DNA from: Chara braunii
Taxonomy: Eukaryota > Streptophyta > Charophyceae > Charales > Characeae
Assembly: GCA_003427395.1 (NCBI GenBank)
Contig: BFEA01000104.1
Span: 1,277,455-1,302,474 of the forward strand
Reading direction: 5' to 3'
Length of the DNA stretch: 25,020 nucleotides
Shown: positions 8,831 to 18,011 of the stretch, one piece after another
Layout: each line of letters begins with the position of its first letter
Numbering within the stretch: position 1 is the stretch's first letter
Made by a program: the position numbers and the translations under genes
Notes under the pieces: generated by a model
What the model saw: only the letters and a program-made list of their open reading frames with translations
Databases searched by the model: none
What the model was told of the DNA's origin: nothing

Positions 8831-9640
8831 GGGACAAGCGTCAAGAGTCAAACAAATATGCTGGTTAACTCGATGGAGAAAGGCAAAGAGAGTCGTAGAG
8901 GGGGTGCCATCATCATCGGGGATAACTTGTGAGGCAGAGGCAATTACCGAAGGGGCCGAGAATTTGAGTATCAATTAGCAGAGGAAAAGAAACGAGGACA
9001 CCCCGATCAGTGATAGTCCACCCGTTACCATTNCGGTGAAACGAGTGAGNAAACACATTGGGGTTCGAGCANTNAGGATGTCAGAGAGACTGCAACGAAA
9101 ACNATCACGGGTCTCTGTTCGCANAGTGGTNAGGAGAGCAGCCACCAAGNNGTTGACAACAATGAANCCACCAACCAGGGACGTGATGATGNAGCGGATG
9201 ATATTCTTGAATCATACCAANCGTGAGCTGTCTCAAATGAATTACGNTGCATAACGAACAATTTGCAAGGAGGAGGGAGTCGAGTACACGACCAAGGTGC
9301 NAACAATCTTTAATGTTGTCGACCGATGTACATTACTATAGTGGAAAACTNTTGTCAAATTNAGAGGCAATAGTGAACCTTGGGAATGACGACGACCAAT
9401 CGAGTCATAATAACTTGGATTCTGACGACGNGGACCAGGCCTGAACTTACCTATTGCTTGAGGATTGAGTATGTGTATCGGAAGTCTTAATGTTATTGCG
9501 TTGTGTTGATCAGTCCGTTGATAAAAAACATTAACAAAGTTTTCCACCTGGTATGTACATTATTACTACTATCTTCGCCCGCAAATAACAGTCGAGCATT
9601 ATATTCAACTTACCCTAAAAAGATGAGATTTTTGTTTTTA
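8831..9640. other. Retrotransposon interior, many ambiguous bases, no clear domain
   Basis: About fifteen single N bases lie between 9030 and 9430. Short frames exist on both strands, but none shows a recognisable motif. It should be the region between gag and protease. I see nothing else in it. Confidence 0.4.
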
Positions 9641-9650
9641 CTCTTTTTTT

Positions 9651-9998
9651 TTTCAAATAGAACGTCCCTTTGAATAGAACGTCAAAACGTTATATTTGAA
9701 TAGAACGCCCAGGCGCTATATTTGAATGTTCCATGGGCAGAGTGCCTTGAAGGGGTAGTATACATGGGTTTCAAAAGGCGGGGAAGGGGGTATACACGAG
9801 TTTTGAAGAGGGTTGAATGAGGTTTCAACTCCAAGAGGTATATTTTGGCTTTAATTTTTATTTTTATTTTTTATTTCGAAGTTTATAAGGAATTTTGAAG
9901 TGACCCTTAGCCAAAAGTTGGTCGCATTCCAATCCTGAATAACATATTTTAGTAAATTTCGGGTGTAGACGCCCGACGCTATTTTCGGGTGTAGACGA
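9651..9998. repeat. 26-bp tandem and dispersed units with variable palindromic centre
   Basis: Two perfect-length 26-bp units, TTTGAATAGAACG plus 13 variable bases, sit at 9669-9694 and 9695-9720, with a partial unit before at 9651-9668. A related unit recurs with the same 26-bp period at 9958-9983 and 9984-9997 (TTCGGGTGTAGACG). Between them (about 9745-9830) is another degenerate pair marked by GTATACA. The stretch from 9640 to 10000 contains no gene. Confidence 0.65.
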
Positions 9999-9999
9999 T

Positions 10000-10960
10000 A
10001 GCTCTATTATGGAAATATTGTGGTTGTCGAAATGCGTAGATTCATTGGTACGACTATACCAACGCTATGGGTTGAATTTTTTGAACCAACCTAATTGTAT
10101 CAATTTGTATGTATGTTATAACCTCTCTTCTATACAAAGTTCAATATATTGGACAGACTTCCCATACTCCTTTATGAGATGGTAGAAACATCTATCTATA
10201 TGTAAGTAGGATGCAAAGAGCAGTCATCTTTACCGTTGGTGAAAATGTTTTGGGCATGAATCATATGCTTTGCTTTCGGTCGAGGTTATAGAACCCGCAA
10301 AATTGAACACTGTGGAATCAGTGTTCATACATAGATTAAGTCCTTTCTTGAACACTACTGGTCATGTCGTAAGACCGAAGAGAACCAACGAAAGGGTAAA
10401 TGGAAGAGGAAAAGGCAGAGAGTTGTGGAATCGGTGAACAATAAGGAGGAGCATCGAGGGTTGTTTCTGATTCGTGTTTGTCTCTCAAGGGATGACACAT
10501 ATACGATGGATGACCACGTGGTGTGGGAAGTGGAAGGGGATTCGTAAAAGTTTTGGTTCCTCGACAATGACATATAGTGGTAAATCCATGTGTTTCAGCA
10601 AGGGTAAAGCTGCATTTGAACAAAATGAGTGTCTTGTGATTCAACATTTGCTGATATTATTGTTAAATTACTCAAAGCGTCTCGAGTCAATGAGGCATTG
10701 GGATCTGGAATCCCTTTCTAAACAGTTAAATGATGTGAAAAACTTTGAAAAGGAAGGCATAAGTGTCTATTTGAGACAATTGATAAGACATTGTGTATGA
10801 GAAGTGACCGGATTAAGGTAGCGGAGATTGTGAATTGGTCAATGATAAGTTGGGGGGGTTAGTCACCACCTTGTGTGATATGGCGCATACGAGAAAAGGT
10901 CTGCTTGTACTCGAAGNCTAAGTATTGCAGATATGATTCATAATAATTGCGGTTCGACAC
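10000..10960. other. Unassigned interior region
   Basis: This is moderately AT-rich. The longest plus-strand frame (10474-10800, 108 codons) reads EKEGISVYLRQLIRHCV near its end and has no motif I recognise. The minus-strand frame 10647-10336 is of similar length and equally featureless. The stretch may be part of the retrotransposon or a later insertion. Confidence 0.3.
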
Positions 10961-10969
10961 GATTGAAAG

Positions 10970-11150
10970 TGTTACCTGTACTTTTGCAGGGTTATCGTAC
11001 TAAAAGGTACGAGGTTACTTGCANTATTGGCCAATAANGTCCCGAAAGTAAATCGAAAGAATTGTTTGTCGATACTGGGGCAANAGATTGTGAATGCATT
11101 AGACAATGGGCAAAAGGGCATACCATATCATTCTGTGATAGAGTTGAATA
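10970..11150 (+). pseudogene. Retropepsin remnant with DTGA motif
   Basis: The plus frame reads RYEVTCXIGQ, an in-frame TAA (11035-11037), then PESKSKELFVDTGAXDCECI. LFVDTGA at 11062-11082 is the hallmark of an LTR-retrotransposon aspartic protease: a hydrophobic strand followed by D-T-G-A with the catalytic Asp. The preceding strand (YEVTC.IG) fits the usual first beta strand. The protease would cut the gag-pol polyprotein. The frame ends soon after, so only the N-terminal lobe is recognisable. Confidence 0.6.
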
Positions 11151-11445
11151 ACTTCATTTTGAGAACGATGGGTAGTGAGGAGTGTGTAGGATAAATGAGA
11201 GGTTTTTTAGTTGAAAGCTCGTCTAGACGACCTTGNATTTACCCCTTTGGATCGTAATCTAGGAAAANCTTTGACCACGTGTCCCGTGTCGTATTATCAG
11301 GGTATGATGGACATGTTCATCTGAAACATAAGTTACANACCTGTAAACNATAGNATCANAACTACCTTGCATGTAATAAAAAAAACTTGCAAGAAGAAGG
11401 GATCATGAACTTCANACAATGGGAGACGNNGGGGACNATTGGNNA

Positions 11446-11593
11446 GACATANGTGATAGCTGAGCATAAGGATTTGGATAGGTTTTGTCNTATNTGTCNG
11501 NCGTATCTTGAGCCGGCCAGACATACGTGNCGCCTAAGCATAAGGATTTGGACAGGTTTTGTCCTATCTGTCAGTCGTACCTTGAGCCCACGA
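11446..11593. repeat. 74-bp tandem duplication
   Basis: Two adjacent 74-bp copies occupy 11446-11519 and 11520-11593, both starting GACATA.GTG. They share AGCATAAGGATTTGGA.AGG and TTTTGTC.TAT.TGTC. They differ at a few bases, and the first copy has several N. The second copy runs directly into the tRNA-like sequence at 11592-11632. Confidence 0.85.
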
Positions 11594-11645
11594 CTCGAAC
11601 AGGGCGGGTGGTAATCAAGACCCTCAACCACTTGTTGTAACAACG
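11581..11645 (-). repeat. tRNA-like sequence, probable head of a SINE (family C)
   Basis: On the minus strand AGTGGTTGAGGG (11632-11621) resembles the 3' half of box A and the D arm, and GTTCGAGTC (11600-11592) is a good box B. They are separated by about a tRNA's worth of sequence. Flanking bases do not form a good acceptor stem, so this is tRNA-derived rather than a tRNA gene. Reading on in the same direction leads into the 74-bp duplicated unit, which would be the body of the element. Confidence 0.5.
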
Positions 11646-12130
11646 ATTTCGTCAAAACGGACATTTTATATTTTTTGAACAGAATCGAAATTACAATTTC
11701 CACAACAATTTTGGTGACTTTTGATGTTTTGTTAGGTCAATTTTTGGGAGGTACCCCACATTTGTTTGTATTTGGTGGTCCTATTGACCACAAATTTTAC
11801 ATCGCTTTCTCATAAAATTTGGGGGTTGTTACAATTCCATTACCATTATATGAAGTTATAAAGGTATTTGTGATGGGCTTTGTTATACTTTTCAAACATA
11901 TCGATTAACATTTAATATCTTCCACAATATAAAATCATGAAATTTTCTGGTTTTTTCCTGGCTAATGCATTTAGTTTATAGAAACATCTTGAATATCGTA
12001 CCCTAAAGTACATATGACTCACAATATACATGTGAAATATTTCATTATTGCAATGGTTTGTTTGCTATTCTTATTTTTCTTTACATGTGTTTAATTCTTA
12101 CTCAAGTGTTGTGTTGTCCTCGCAAATGAC
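11646..12130. other. AT-rich stretch without recognisable genes
   Basis: No coding frame, repeat or RNA gene stands out. A small hairpin, TGGTCCTATTGACCA, lies at about 11776-11790. The rest is AT-rich. Confidence 0.4.
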
Positions 12131-12131
12131 C

Positions 12132-12200
12132 TCCCCTTTGGCCCCTCCCCTTTGCCCCTGCCCTCTTGCCCCCCGCCTCCTGCCCCCCCTCCCCTCCCCC
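12132..12200 (-). repeat. C-rich tract on plus, potential G-quadruplex on minus
   Basis: The plus strand is almost all C and T with repeated CCCCT / CCCCTTTG / CCCCTGCC units. The minus strand therefore has at least eight runs of three or more G in 70 bp. The base-composition break from the surrounding AT-rich sequence is abrupt on both sides. Quadruplex formation is inferred. Confidence 0.7.
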
Positions 12201-12354
12201 TGCGGCGTGGTTGTCTGAATGTTATATTTACAAAGTATCATTTGAAAATAAGAGGTGATCATTAAAAATCTAAATTATCTTTAGGCAACAATGTTGTTCG
12301 TGTTTTTTGTTTTAACATTGTTTACATAGAGAGGACACCTCGGTGTTCCCCTTA

Positions 12355-12355
12355 G

Positions 12356-12435
<80 letters not shown>
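12355..12435. repeat. (CT)n microsatellite, about 80 bp
   Basis: Nearly uninterrupted CT repeats with two TTT interruptions, lying between unassigned AT-rich segments. Confidence 0.97.
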
Positions 12436-12693
12436 AAGCTCTCTCTATAAACGTCTACAAAAGTTTGAGACATATGATACATGTTCTATACTTAAAAAAA
12501 TACTAAATTGTTTGTTGAAAAGTGATTGTGAATATGTAGCTACCTAAAGGAAATCCGCCTTAACAACAAGGAAAAAAAACTAAAACAGTCAATGACAAAA
12601 ATAAAAACGCCTACGCCAACTTCAATGCACGAAAAGGTCCATGACCAGAAAATTTCACTACCTTGTGAGCAACAACTCATTAGCAATCTTTTG

Positions 12694-13258
12694 TCAACAT
12701 GTGCAACAACGTCGTAAGTGAATGAGGTTGTTGAGTTGTCCATTTCCTCGGCGGTGTACATTGTCCATGATGTTGAAGTTGGTAGTTAGTTTTGTTTTCT
12801 TGTATTTCCGATGAACCCCTGACGCGTTTTGTTCTTTTATGATGACTGACGATATCCCGACAGTGATGACACTTCTTTGAGCTACGAATTCCAACATTAC
12901 ATCCCATGCGTCAATACAATACTGTTTGATGTGGTGCTTGTACGCATGAATAATCAAATCTTCATCGTCCCTTCCCGATATCTTGTGTCTCCATATTTGT
13001 GTTGCACATACTGTCAGCCCTTGGCGATAACTTACAACAACACATAGCAAGTTGTAACGCTTGCCCGTCGAACTGGAGGTGGCTGCTTGGTCCTTTGACA
13101 TTAAGGATATGTTTAGTCTGCTCCCCCGCTAAAAGATCATCGATGATGTAGATTGGGTTCTGGATTTTCAGTCCACGAAGAATNGATCCTTCANCCAAAT
13201 GAATCCNAGAGGTAAGGGGANAATGTTTGGTCGGATTANGGGCGCTAACCACTNACAA
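12694..13258 (-). pseudogene. Unknown protein remnant in two overlapping frames
   Basis: Two long minus-strand frames overlap. One at 13258-12962 includes LRGLKIQNPIYIIDDLLAGE and KHILNVKGPSS. The other, at 13101-12694, includes KISGRDDEDLIIHAYKHH, CIDAWDVMLEFV and a basic tail. Together they suggest one protein of about 180 residues broken by a frameshift near 12965. I do not recognise the family. The strand is opposite to the surrounding retrotransposon, so it probably belongs to a separate inserted element, perhaps a DNA transposon. Six ambiguous bases in the upstream part limit the reading. Confidence 0.35.
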
Positions 13259-13360
13259 AGGTTGAAATTTGAGNAAATTTACAAATTTGTCTGGTTCGAG
13301 TTAAGGCATATGTACGCTCCGGCTTAAGGAGTCATTCTACANCAAAGGGCGTGAATACCA

Positions 13361-13690
13361 ATGGGTAAGAGTATGTCCCCTCCTCTTGCTTGTATCATCT
13401 GCACTCGTGCGGACTACCTATTCCTGAGTAGCTTGAGGAACAAGCGGAGGAACGTGTTCGGAGTCATACTAATCGATGATGCGAGTTTATTTATGGCTAT
13501 AGATGACTTGGCAATGTCTGAAGTGGCAACGATTTTCTTAAAGTTTTCACGTTGTTACCTTGACAACCTCACACTCAAAATGATAGATGATAGATCAGGA
13601 ATTTCGGATTCCGTAGGATGTGAGTTGCAGACTAATCAACATGTTCCATACGTTGAGAGCATACAAGTTTCCAAGAACGAGGCAANACTT
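13361..13690 (+). pseudogene. Possible integrase remnant of the LTR retrotransposon
   Basis: The plus frame is open for 110 codons. LACIICTRAD resembles the last C-x2-C of the HHCC zinc-binding domain. VFGVILIDDASLFMAI resembles the strand after the first catalytic Asp in Ty3-type integrases. LKMIDDRSGISDS resembles the SDRG..FTS segment with the second Asp. The spacing between the last two is shorter than usual. Location just before the 3' LTR and orientation fit. The resemblance is by eye and moderate. It may be an unrelated remnant. Confidence 0.4.
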
Positions 13691-13971
13691 TAGAACAACG
13701 AAGAATTGACAGTTTTNAACTGTCAATCATACCGCTCATGGGGCAGCAAGTTACAAAAAAGTGCGGTACTACTTGCAAGCCACTTCCATTGCATCGAACA
13801 CAACACGTCCACCTGATTCAAGATCTCCAAGAGGGTGATATCGCTTAAATGGGAAGCCCGTTTGAAGGATTTTCCTAATGAAGTTTTAAAGGCGCACGCC
13901 TTGAAAATCGGTCATCAAGACGGTATCTAATTAGGAAGGAAGTGCGTTAAGTTGGGACTATGGCGATAGGG

Positions 13972-14607
13972 TAGTGGAGACGGGGATGGTTCATAATTGG
14001 TTAGGTTGGGTGGGGTTAGTAGTTGACCGGCCAATGAAGTTTTTAAGGCCCCTAGGCCATTTGACACCCTTATTGTTGGAGCTCTCTAAGTTTGAGGACC
14101 CATGTGCCTGGGTCGGTGTTGAGTTGGATTTGTTTGGTTTTGGCTTTGAGTGTGTAATAGAACCGACACTATAGTCCTTTGACAGTCCACGATATAGTCG
14201 TCTTTATTTGGCTTTGACTGCCTATTGGTTTGGTCGTAGATGACAACATTGGGAGCGAGCGTTAGATCGTAGAGTCCATTACTAACACTAGGGTTGAAAA
14301 CTCGACAGACCCTTGGGCATAAAAGCAATGATTGAAACAATGTTGTTCCTCTTTCGGTCTGCGGTCTTCTTGCGACAGTAGTTGACACAAAAAATATGTG
14401 TGGGTTGGAAGGATTGCCCGACTGATTTTTGGGGTAGTAGAATGATGAAGGAACTGATTGTTGTTACTTTTTTGTCTCAATCATTTTTATGTGGTGTTGA
14501 TATGCTCATGGTGGAGCGGTATCGAATGTCTATGTTTTTCTTGCATGAAGTGCAGTCCATGAGATGAGTAAGAAACCTTTGGCCAAGCAGATTGAATGTA
14601 AGTCTGA
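13972..14607 (+). repeat. 3' LTR
   Basis: Direct repeat of 7155-7970 without the MITE. Both start with TAGTG followed by a GAC and then ATGGTTC. Both contain ACTATAGTCCTTTG and AAAAGCAATGATTGAAACA, and both end near GTCTGA. Many substitutions separate the two copies, so insertion is old. The 3' LTR also has a short deletion next to the MITE insertion point of the 5' LTR. Confidence 0.8.
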
Positions 14608-14687
14608 TTTTTTTTTTAACAATTTTAAGGGATGAAATTCATTACAAAATTGAAAAAGAAAAAGGTACTCCTTATTGGGGGACAAAT

Positions 14688-14730
14688 GTATATATATATG
14701 TGTGTGTGTGTTTGTATGTGTGTGTGTGTT
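14688..14730. repeat. (TA)n(TG)n compound microsatellite
   Basis: A short TATATATATA run passes into TGTGTGTGTG with one TTTGTA interruption, just outside the 3' LTR. Confidence 0.9.
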
Positions 14731-14739
14731 CTCTCAATT

Positions 14740-15289
14740 TTAACTGCCTTCTTATCTTTTTCATATTTTCCTATTTACCTACCGCTACTCCTAAGGCTAT
14801 ACATGAAAAGGGAAAAAAATATATATATTCTTTTTAAATTGTTCAAGTTTACTTTTTTAAAATTTAAATTCCTTTTTGGCCCGGAGGGGCAAGTTGTTCC
14901 GACCCGCTTTGGTAACATAGCTCCTTATTATAAACTTCAATTATATCTAGGCAGCTCTGCTCCTGCCAATCACTGATGGAAGCGCCTGTCTATAAGAGTA
15001 GAGTGCAGAAGGGCGTAACAATCAGTACATGCTATTTCGTCATTTTAAATAACTGTTTTTTTTGGGGGGGGGAACGAAAGTCATTATAGGCAATTCAACA
15101 AAATTAGAAAAATGACCTGAGTGACCAAGGTTGGATTACTTAAACCAGGAACCAGACCCAACATCCCTCATAAAAAGGGTTGACCAACTGGATGTGCAAG
15201 GCATTCCAGACAAGCCCAACCTCGGCGCAAACAATTACAGAACCCTCCCAACCATCCTAAGACCCGAGGAGCAGAAAGTATCACAATGA
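14740..15289. other. Stretch without recognisable genes
   Basis: AT-rich at first, then mixed composition. It contains a T8G9 run at about 15057-15072. I see no supported coding frame or RNA gene. Confidence 0.4.
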
Positions 15290-16050
15290 AACCTTAACTA
15301 GGAAAGAAGGGTAAGCCAAGTGACACAACAAAAACCTCACCGTAAACATCGATCAAGCTCAAACCCAAGTCGCCAAAAAGGAAGGAATGGTAAACCAAGT
15401 GACATAAACAATGCAATGAAAGTAACATAAAAGCAATAACAGTGAAACGCTGATTAAACTTTAGAGGAAATAAAAAAATGAACAAATCTAAATTAACCGC
15501 ATCATCTTCGCCAATATAGGCTCAAACCCAAGCCGCCAAAAAAGAAATGAAGGGTAAACCAACTAACACAAACAATCATGCAATTAACATAGCCTAAAAA
15601 CAATCATGGTGAAACTCTAATTACGCTCTAGAGGAAATCAAAGAATAAATAAATCGAAACTAATGCCGGCATTCTCCCCAGTACAGGCTCAAACCCAAGT
15701 CGCGAAAAAGGAAAGAAGGGTTAACCAAGTTATACAAAAGATGCAATGAATGTAGCCTAAAAACGGTCACAGTGAAACCATAATTACACTTGAGAAGAAA
15801 TCAACGAATGAACAAATTTAAACTAAACGCGACATCTTCACTTGTATTAGTAGAGGGGAGAAATCAGGCAACCCATTTGCGTTCTCAAGCTCGTGTATGG
15901 TGTGATGTGATTTCCACCTTAGCGAGAAATTCAATCGCTTCCCTTGTTAAAGGTTGGAGTCTACTATTCATTCTTGTCGACGTTGATTCTTCAAATGTCC
16001 CCGTTACTTTTAAAGAGGGGAGAAACAAGTAACCCATTTGCTGTATCGGT
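15290..16050. repeat. Satellite-like tandem repeat, period about 163-167 bp
   Basis: Three consecutive units begin with GCTCAAACCCAAG at 15357, 15520 and 15687. Each contains TAAACCAA(G/C)T, a CAATGCAATGAA / CATGCAATTAAC word, GTGAAAC, GAGGAAAT and CATCTTC/CATTCTC near the end. A partial unit precedes at about 15290-15356. In phase with them, AGAGGGGAGAAA followed by AACCCATTTGC recurs at 15852 and 16014, 162 bp apart. These are too diverged elsewhere to call further units with confidence. The small ORFs here are chance frames. Confidence 0.85.
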
Positions 16051-16149
16051 CTTATTAGATAGACATTCAATCACATATAGGTATATATATTGGAAAAGAA
16101 TCAATCCAACCATAGACTCCCCTCAACTACCTTGTTGCAACTTCACCTC

Positions 16150-16190
16150 AATCATTGATTCTATTATGATAGTCTCTATAATCAATGATT
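16150..16190. repeat. Short perfect inverted repeat
   Basis: AATCATTGAT at 16150-16159 and ATCAATGATT at 16181-16190 are exact reverse complements with a 21-base loop. Function unknown. Confidence 0.6.
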
Positions 16191-16315
16191 TGAGAAACAC
16201 GTGGATAGTCTTTCGCAGTCTTCCTATACAACGTTAGATTAGCAGTGAAGAAACTTACATTCTGGAAGTTTTACGCAGTAGAACAATTTGTGTTGAACGC
16301 TCACAATAACTGAAG

Positions 16316-16417
16316 GTTGTACTTCGGGGCATCCGTTAAATATGGAACTATATAAAAAAGATTGGCATGACCCCTGTGCAAGGACGACAAATATGAATTG
16401 AGAAATGGTCCAAATTG
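16316..16417 (+). pseudogene. U6 spliceosomal snRNA pseudogene
   Basis: The whole length of U6 (about 102 nt) is recognisable. It has a 5' stem-loop ending CTTCGGGG then CATCCG, a TATGGAACTATA segment, AAAGATTGGCATGACCCCTG, TGCAAGGACGACA, and the 3' part TTGAGAAATGGTCCAAATT. U6 base-pairs with U4 and U2 and forms the spliceosome's catalytic core. The key parts are altered here: the ACAGAGA box reads ATAAAAA, and the catalytic AGC triad reads GGC. No TATA box at -30 and no plant upstream element are visible, and the T-run terminator is missing (GAAGAAAAAC follows). It is therefore a decayed copy, not a working gene. Confidence 0.88.
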
Positions 16418-16800
16418 AAGAAAAACAAAATTTGAATACTTGATACAAGATCGACCGTTGGAGAAGCGAATATAAGAGAAAAAGTCACGTTCCTTATGTC
16501 ATCCCTGTCGTCGATAAGGAGGTGATACACAATTTATGTCAAATTGGTGCTTGTCGTTGTAGACGAGCATTTCGTTTGGTTGCATTTTTATTTTTTCGGC
16601 GCGTTAGGCGACAATTTAGTTGTTTTTTTTTCTTTTAGCTGATTTTTCTTACATCAACATTATGTAGGATTGGATCGTTGACTAATTAATTGTTTGTTTC
16701 TTTATTGGTTTGGTCGTTTTAGTTGCTCTCCTTGTTTTTTTGGACTGTATGCTATTTTGGTGGTTTGTTGTTCATACCTATATTAGTTTGAAATATACAC
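16418..16800. other. Stretch without recognisable genes
   Basis: T-rich sequence with no supported coding frame or RNA gene. Confidence 0.4.
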
Positions 16801-16805
16801 CTTGA

Positions 16806-16898
16806 TCCACTACACAATACTACATGCAAACGGTAGATCCGTCTGAGTAGACGTGGTCCTGAAATAGTCCAAATGCATGTAGAGTGTTGGTTAGTGGA
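16806..16898 (+). repeat. Long hairpin, miRNA-precursor-like or MITE remnant
   Basis: The arm at 16806-16828 (TCCACTA...ACATGCA) pairs with 16874-16898 (TGCATGT...TAGTGGA) along nearly its full length, with two bulged bases and few mismatches. The 45-base loop contains its own small stem, GTCT-GAGT-AGAC, at 16841-16852. The 23-25 nt arms are in the size range of a plant small-RNA duplex. There is no evidence of expression. A foldback transposon remnant is an equal alternative. Confidence 0.5.
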
Positions 16899-16909
16899 GC
16901 ATGCCTTAT

Positions 16910-17500
16910 GTTTGGAAGTCGTTTTAGGTAAGTATTGCTTTACTTACTTGTTGAGAAATCCCAATACACAAACAAATTAGTTTTGATTGTAATTTATTTT
17001 TATTTTCATTTTTTGAACGGAGATGACCTTGAGATATCACCATTGAATTGACCGACCCCCAATAATTTATAACTATTTTTTTATGGTCATTTGACTGCAT
17101 TTGCCTTCAAATTTAGATTTGTATTTCAACAGTTTATGGTTGTACTATGTTTCGACACGCTTTTTGAGTTGAGCGGAGTTCCAAACACGCTCAAAGGTTG
17201 GTGACCCTGATTTGTCCAAATTGTCGACGACCTATTCAAAGGTGACTCAAAATTTGGACTGTGATGCAAATTTTCATATAATTTTGTTTGTACGCAGCTC
17301 ACAGATCGCACCTTATTGTACTTATAACCTTTGACTGTATGAGATGTCGATAGGTTTACTTCCTTTGTGTTATCAAGTAGGAAGTTATATCACTTATCAA
17401 CTCATCCCTTTGTTGGTTTTGTTTTGGATACAGTGCTCGCAAGTGATTTACCTGCGTTTATTGCTTTTATGTTGTTAAGTATTTTAGTGTATTTTTGTAA
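16910..17500. other. Stretch without recognisable genes
   Basis: AT-rich, with only short chance frames on both strands. Confidence 0.4.
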
Positions 17501-17580
17501 TTAAAGGCTGTTCGATTGTAATCACTGTATAGTAGGGATGAGGCTTTGTACTCGACTGGCAGGATTGCAACAGTTTTGGC

Positions 17581-17905
17581 ATTGTAATTGCGGGCTGGCT
17601 GAGAATATCAACATTTGGGTTGAGACTTGAGTAATATAAAAATTGCAATTATAGGTTGGTGGACCGTAATTAGGATTTGTGTTTTTGTAGATGTAAAAAA
17701 AATGATATTTGATCTTCAGGCAACAACTCTATACGAATTCCTTGTTTATAGCGAGGGTTGCACTTATAGATTAGTGCATTGTAGTTAAGCTTTGAACTTT
17801 GGTGCTCATGCTATTGGGTCTTTGCAGTGGTTTTCATTGAGAAATTTATATTTGATCTTCTGTTGGCAGCTCTGTATACCCTCCTTGGTCATAGCTAAAG
17901 TATTG
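17581..17905. repeat. Degenerate tandem duplication
   Basis: TTGCAATTATAGGTTGGTGG at about 17643 resembles TTGCACTTATAGATTAGTGC at 17758. ATATTTGATCTTC at 17705 recurs at 17848, followed in both by CTCTATACGAATTCCTTG / CTCTGTATACCCTCCTTG and ATAGC. Copies are offset by about 115 and 143 bp, so an indel of about 28 bp lies between. A still weaker unit, ATTGTAATTGCGGGCTGG, lies at about 17584. Confidence 0.55.
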
Positions 17906-18011
17906 GTTTATAAGTTTTCCGTTATAAGTTTACTTCAAAATCGACAGAGTAAGGAACGCATCCCTAGGATTTGATGAGACTAAATATAATGTGTTGAAAT
18001 TTTGTATTTAA

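Larger units (their letters stand above)
7155..14607 (+). mobile_element. Degraded LTR retrotransposon (Ty3/gypsy-like order)
   Basis: Two direct repeats bound the element, a 5' LTR at about 7155-7970 and a 3' LTR at about 13972-14607. Between them, in plus orientation, lie a gag-type zinc knuckle (8350-8391), a basic charged segment, a retropepsin DTGA (11071-11082) and a weak integrase-like piece (13361-13690). That order (gag, protease, integrase) fits a retroelement, and integrase near the 3' end suits Ty3/gypsy. I could not find the reverse transcriptase. Stops are frequent, the LTRs differ at many positions and other repeats sit inside, so it is old and inactive. The primer-binding site, polypurine tract and target duplication are not clear. 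Confidence 0.78.

Noticed and set aside
8009-8974. Minus-strand frames of 120-176 codons
   Set aside because: They overlap the plus-strand zinc knuckle and charged gag segment, and no motif was found in them.
14592-14976. Plus-strand frame with an IYMCVCVCMCVCV stretch
   Set aside because: It is translation of the TA/TG microsatellite, not a cysteine-rich peptide.
15290-15850. CRISPR-like array
   Set aside because: Units of about 163 bp vary throughout. There is no short conserved repeat with unique spacers, and the window is eukaryotic.
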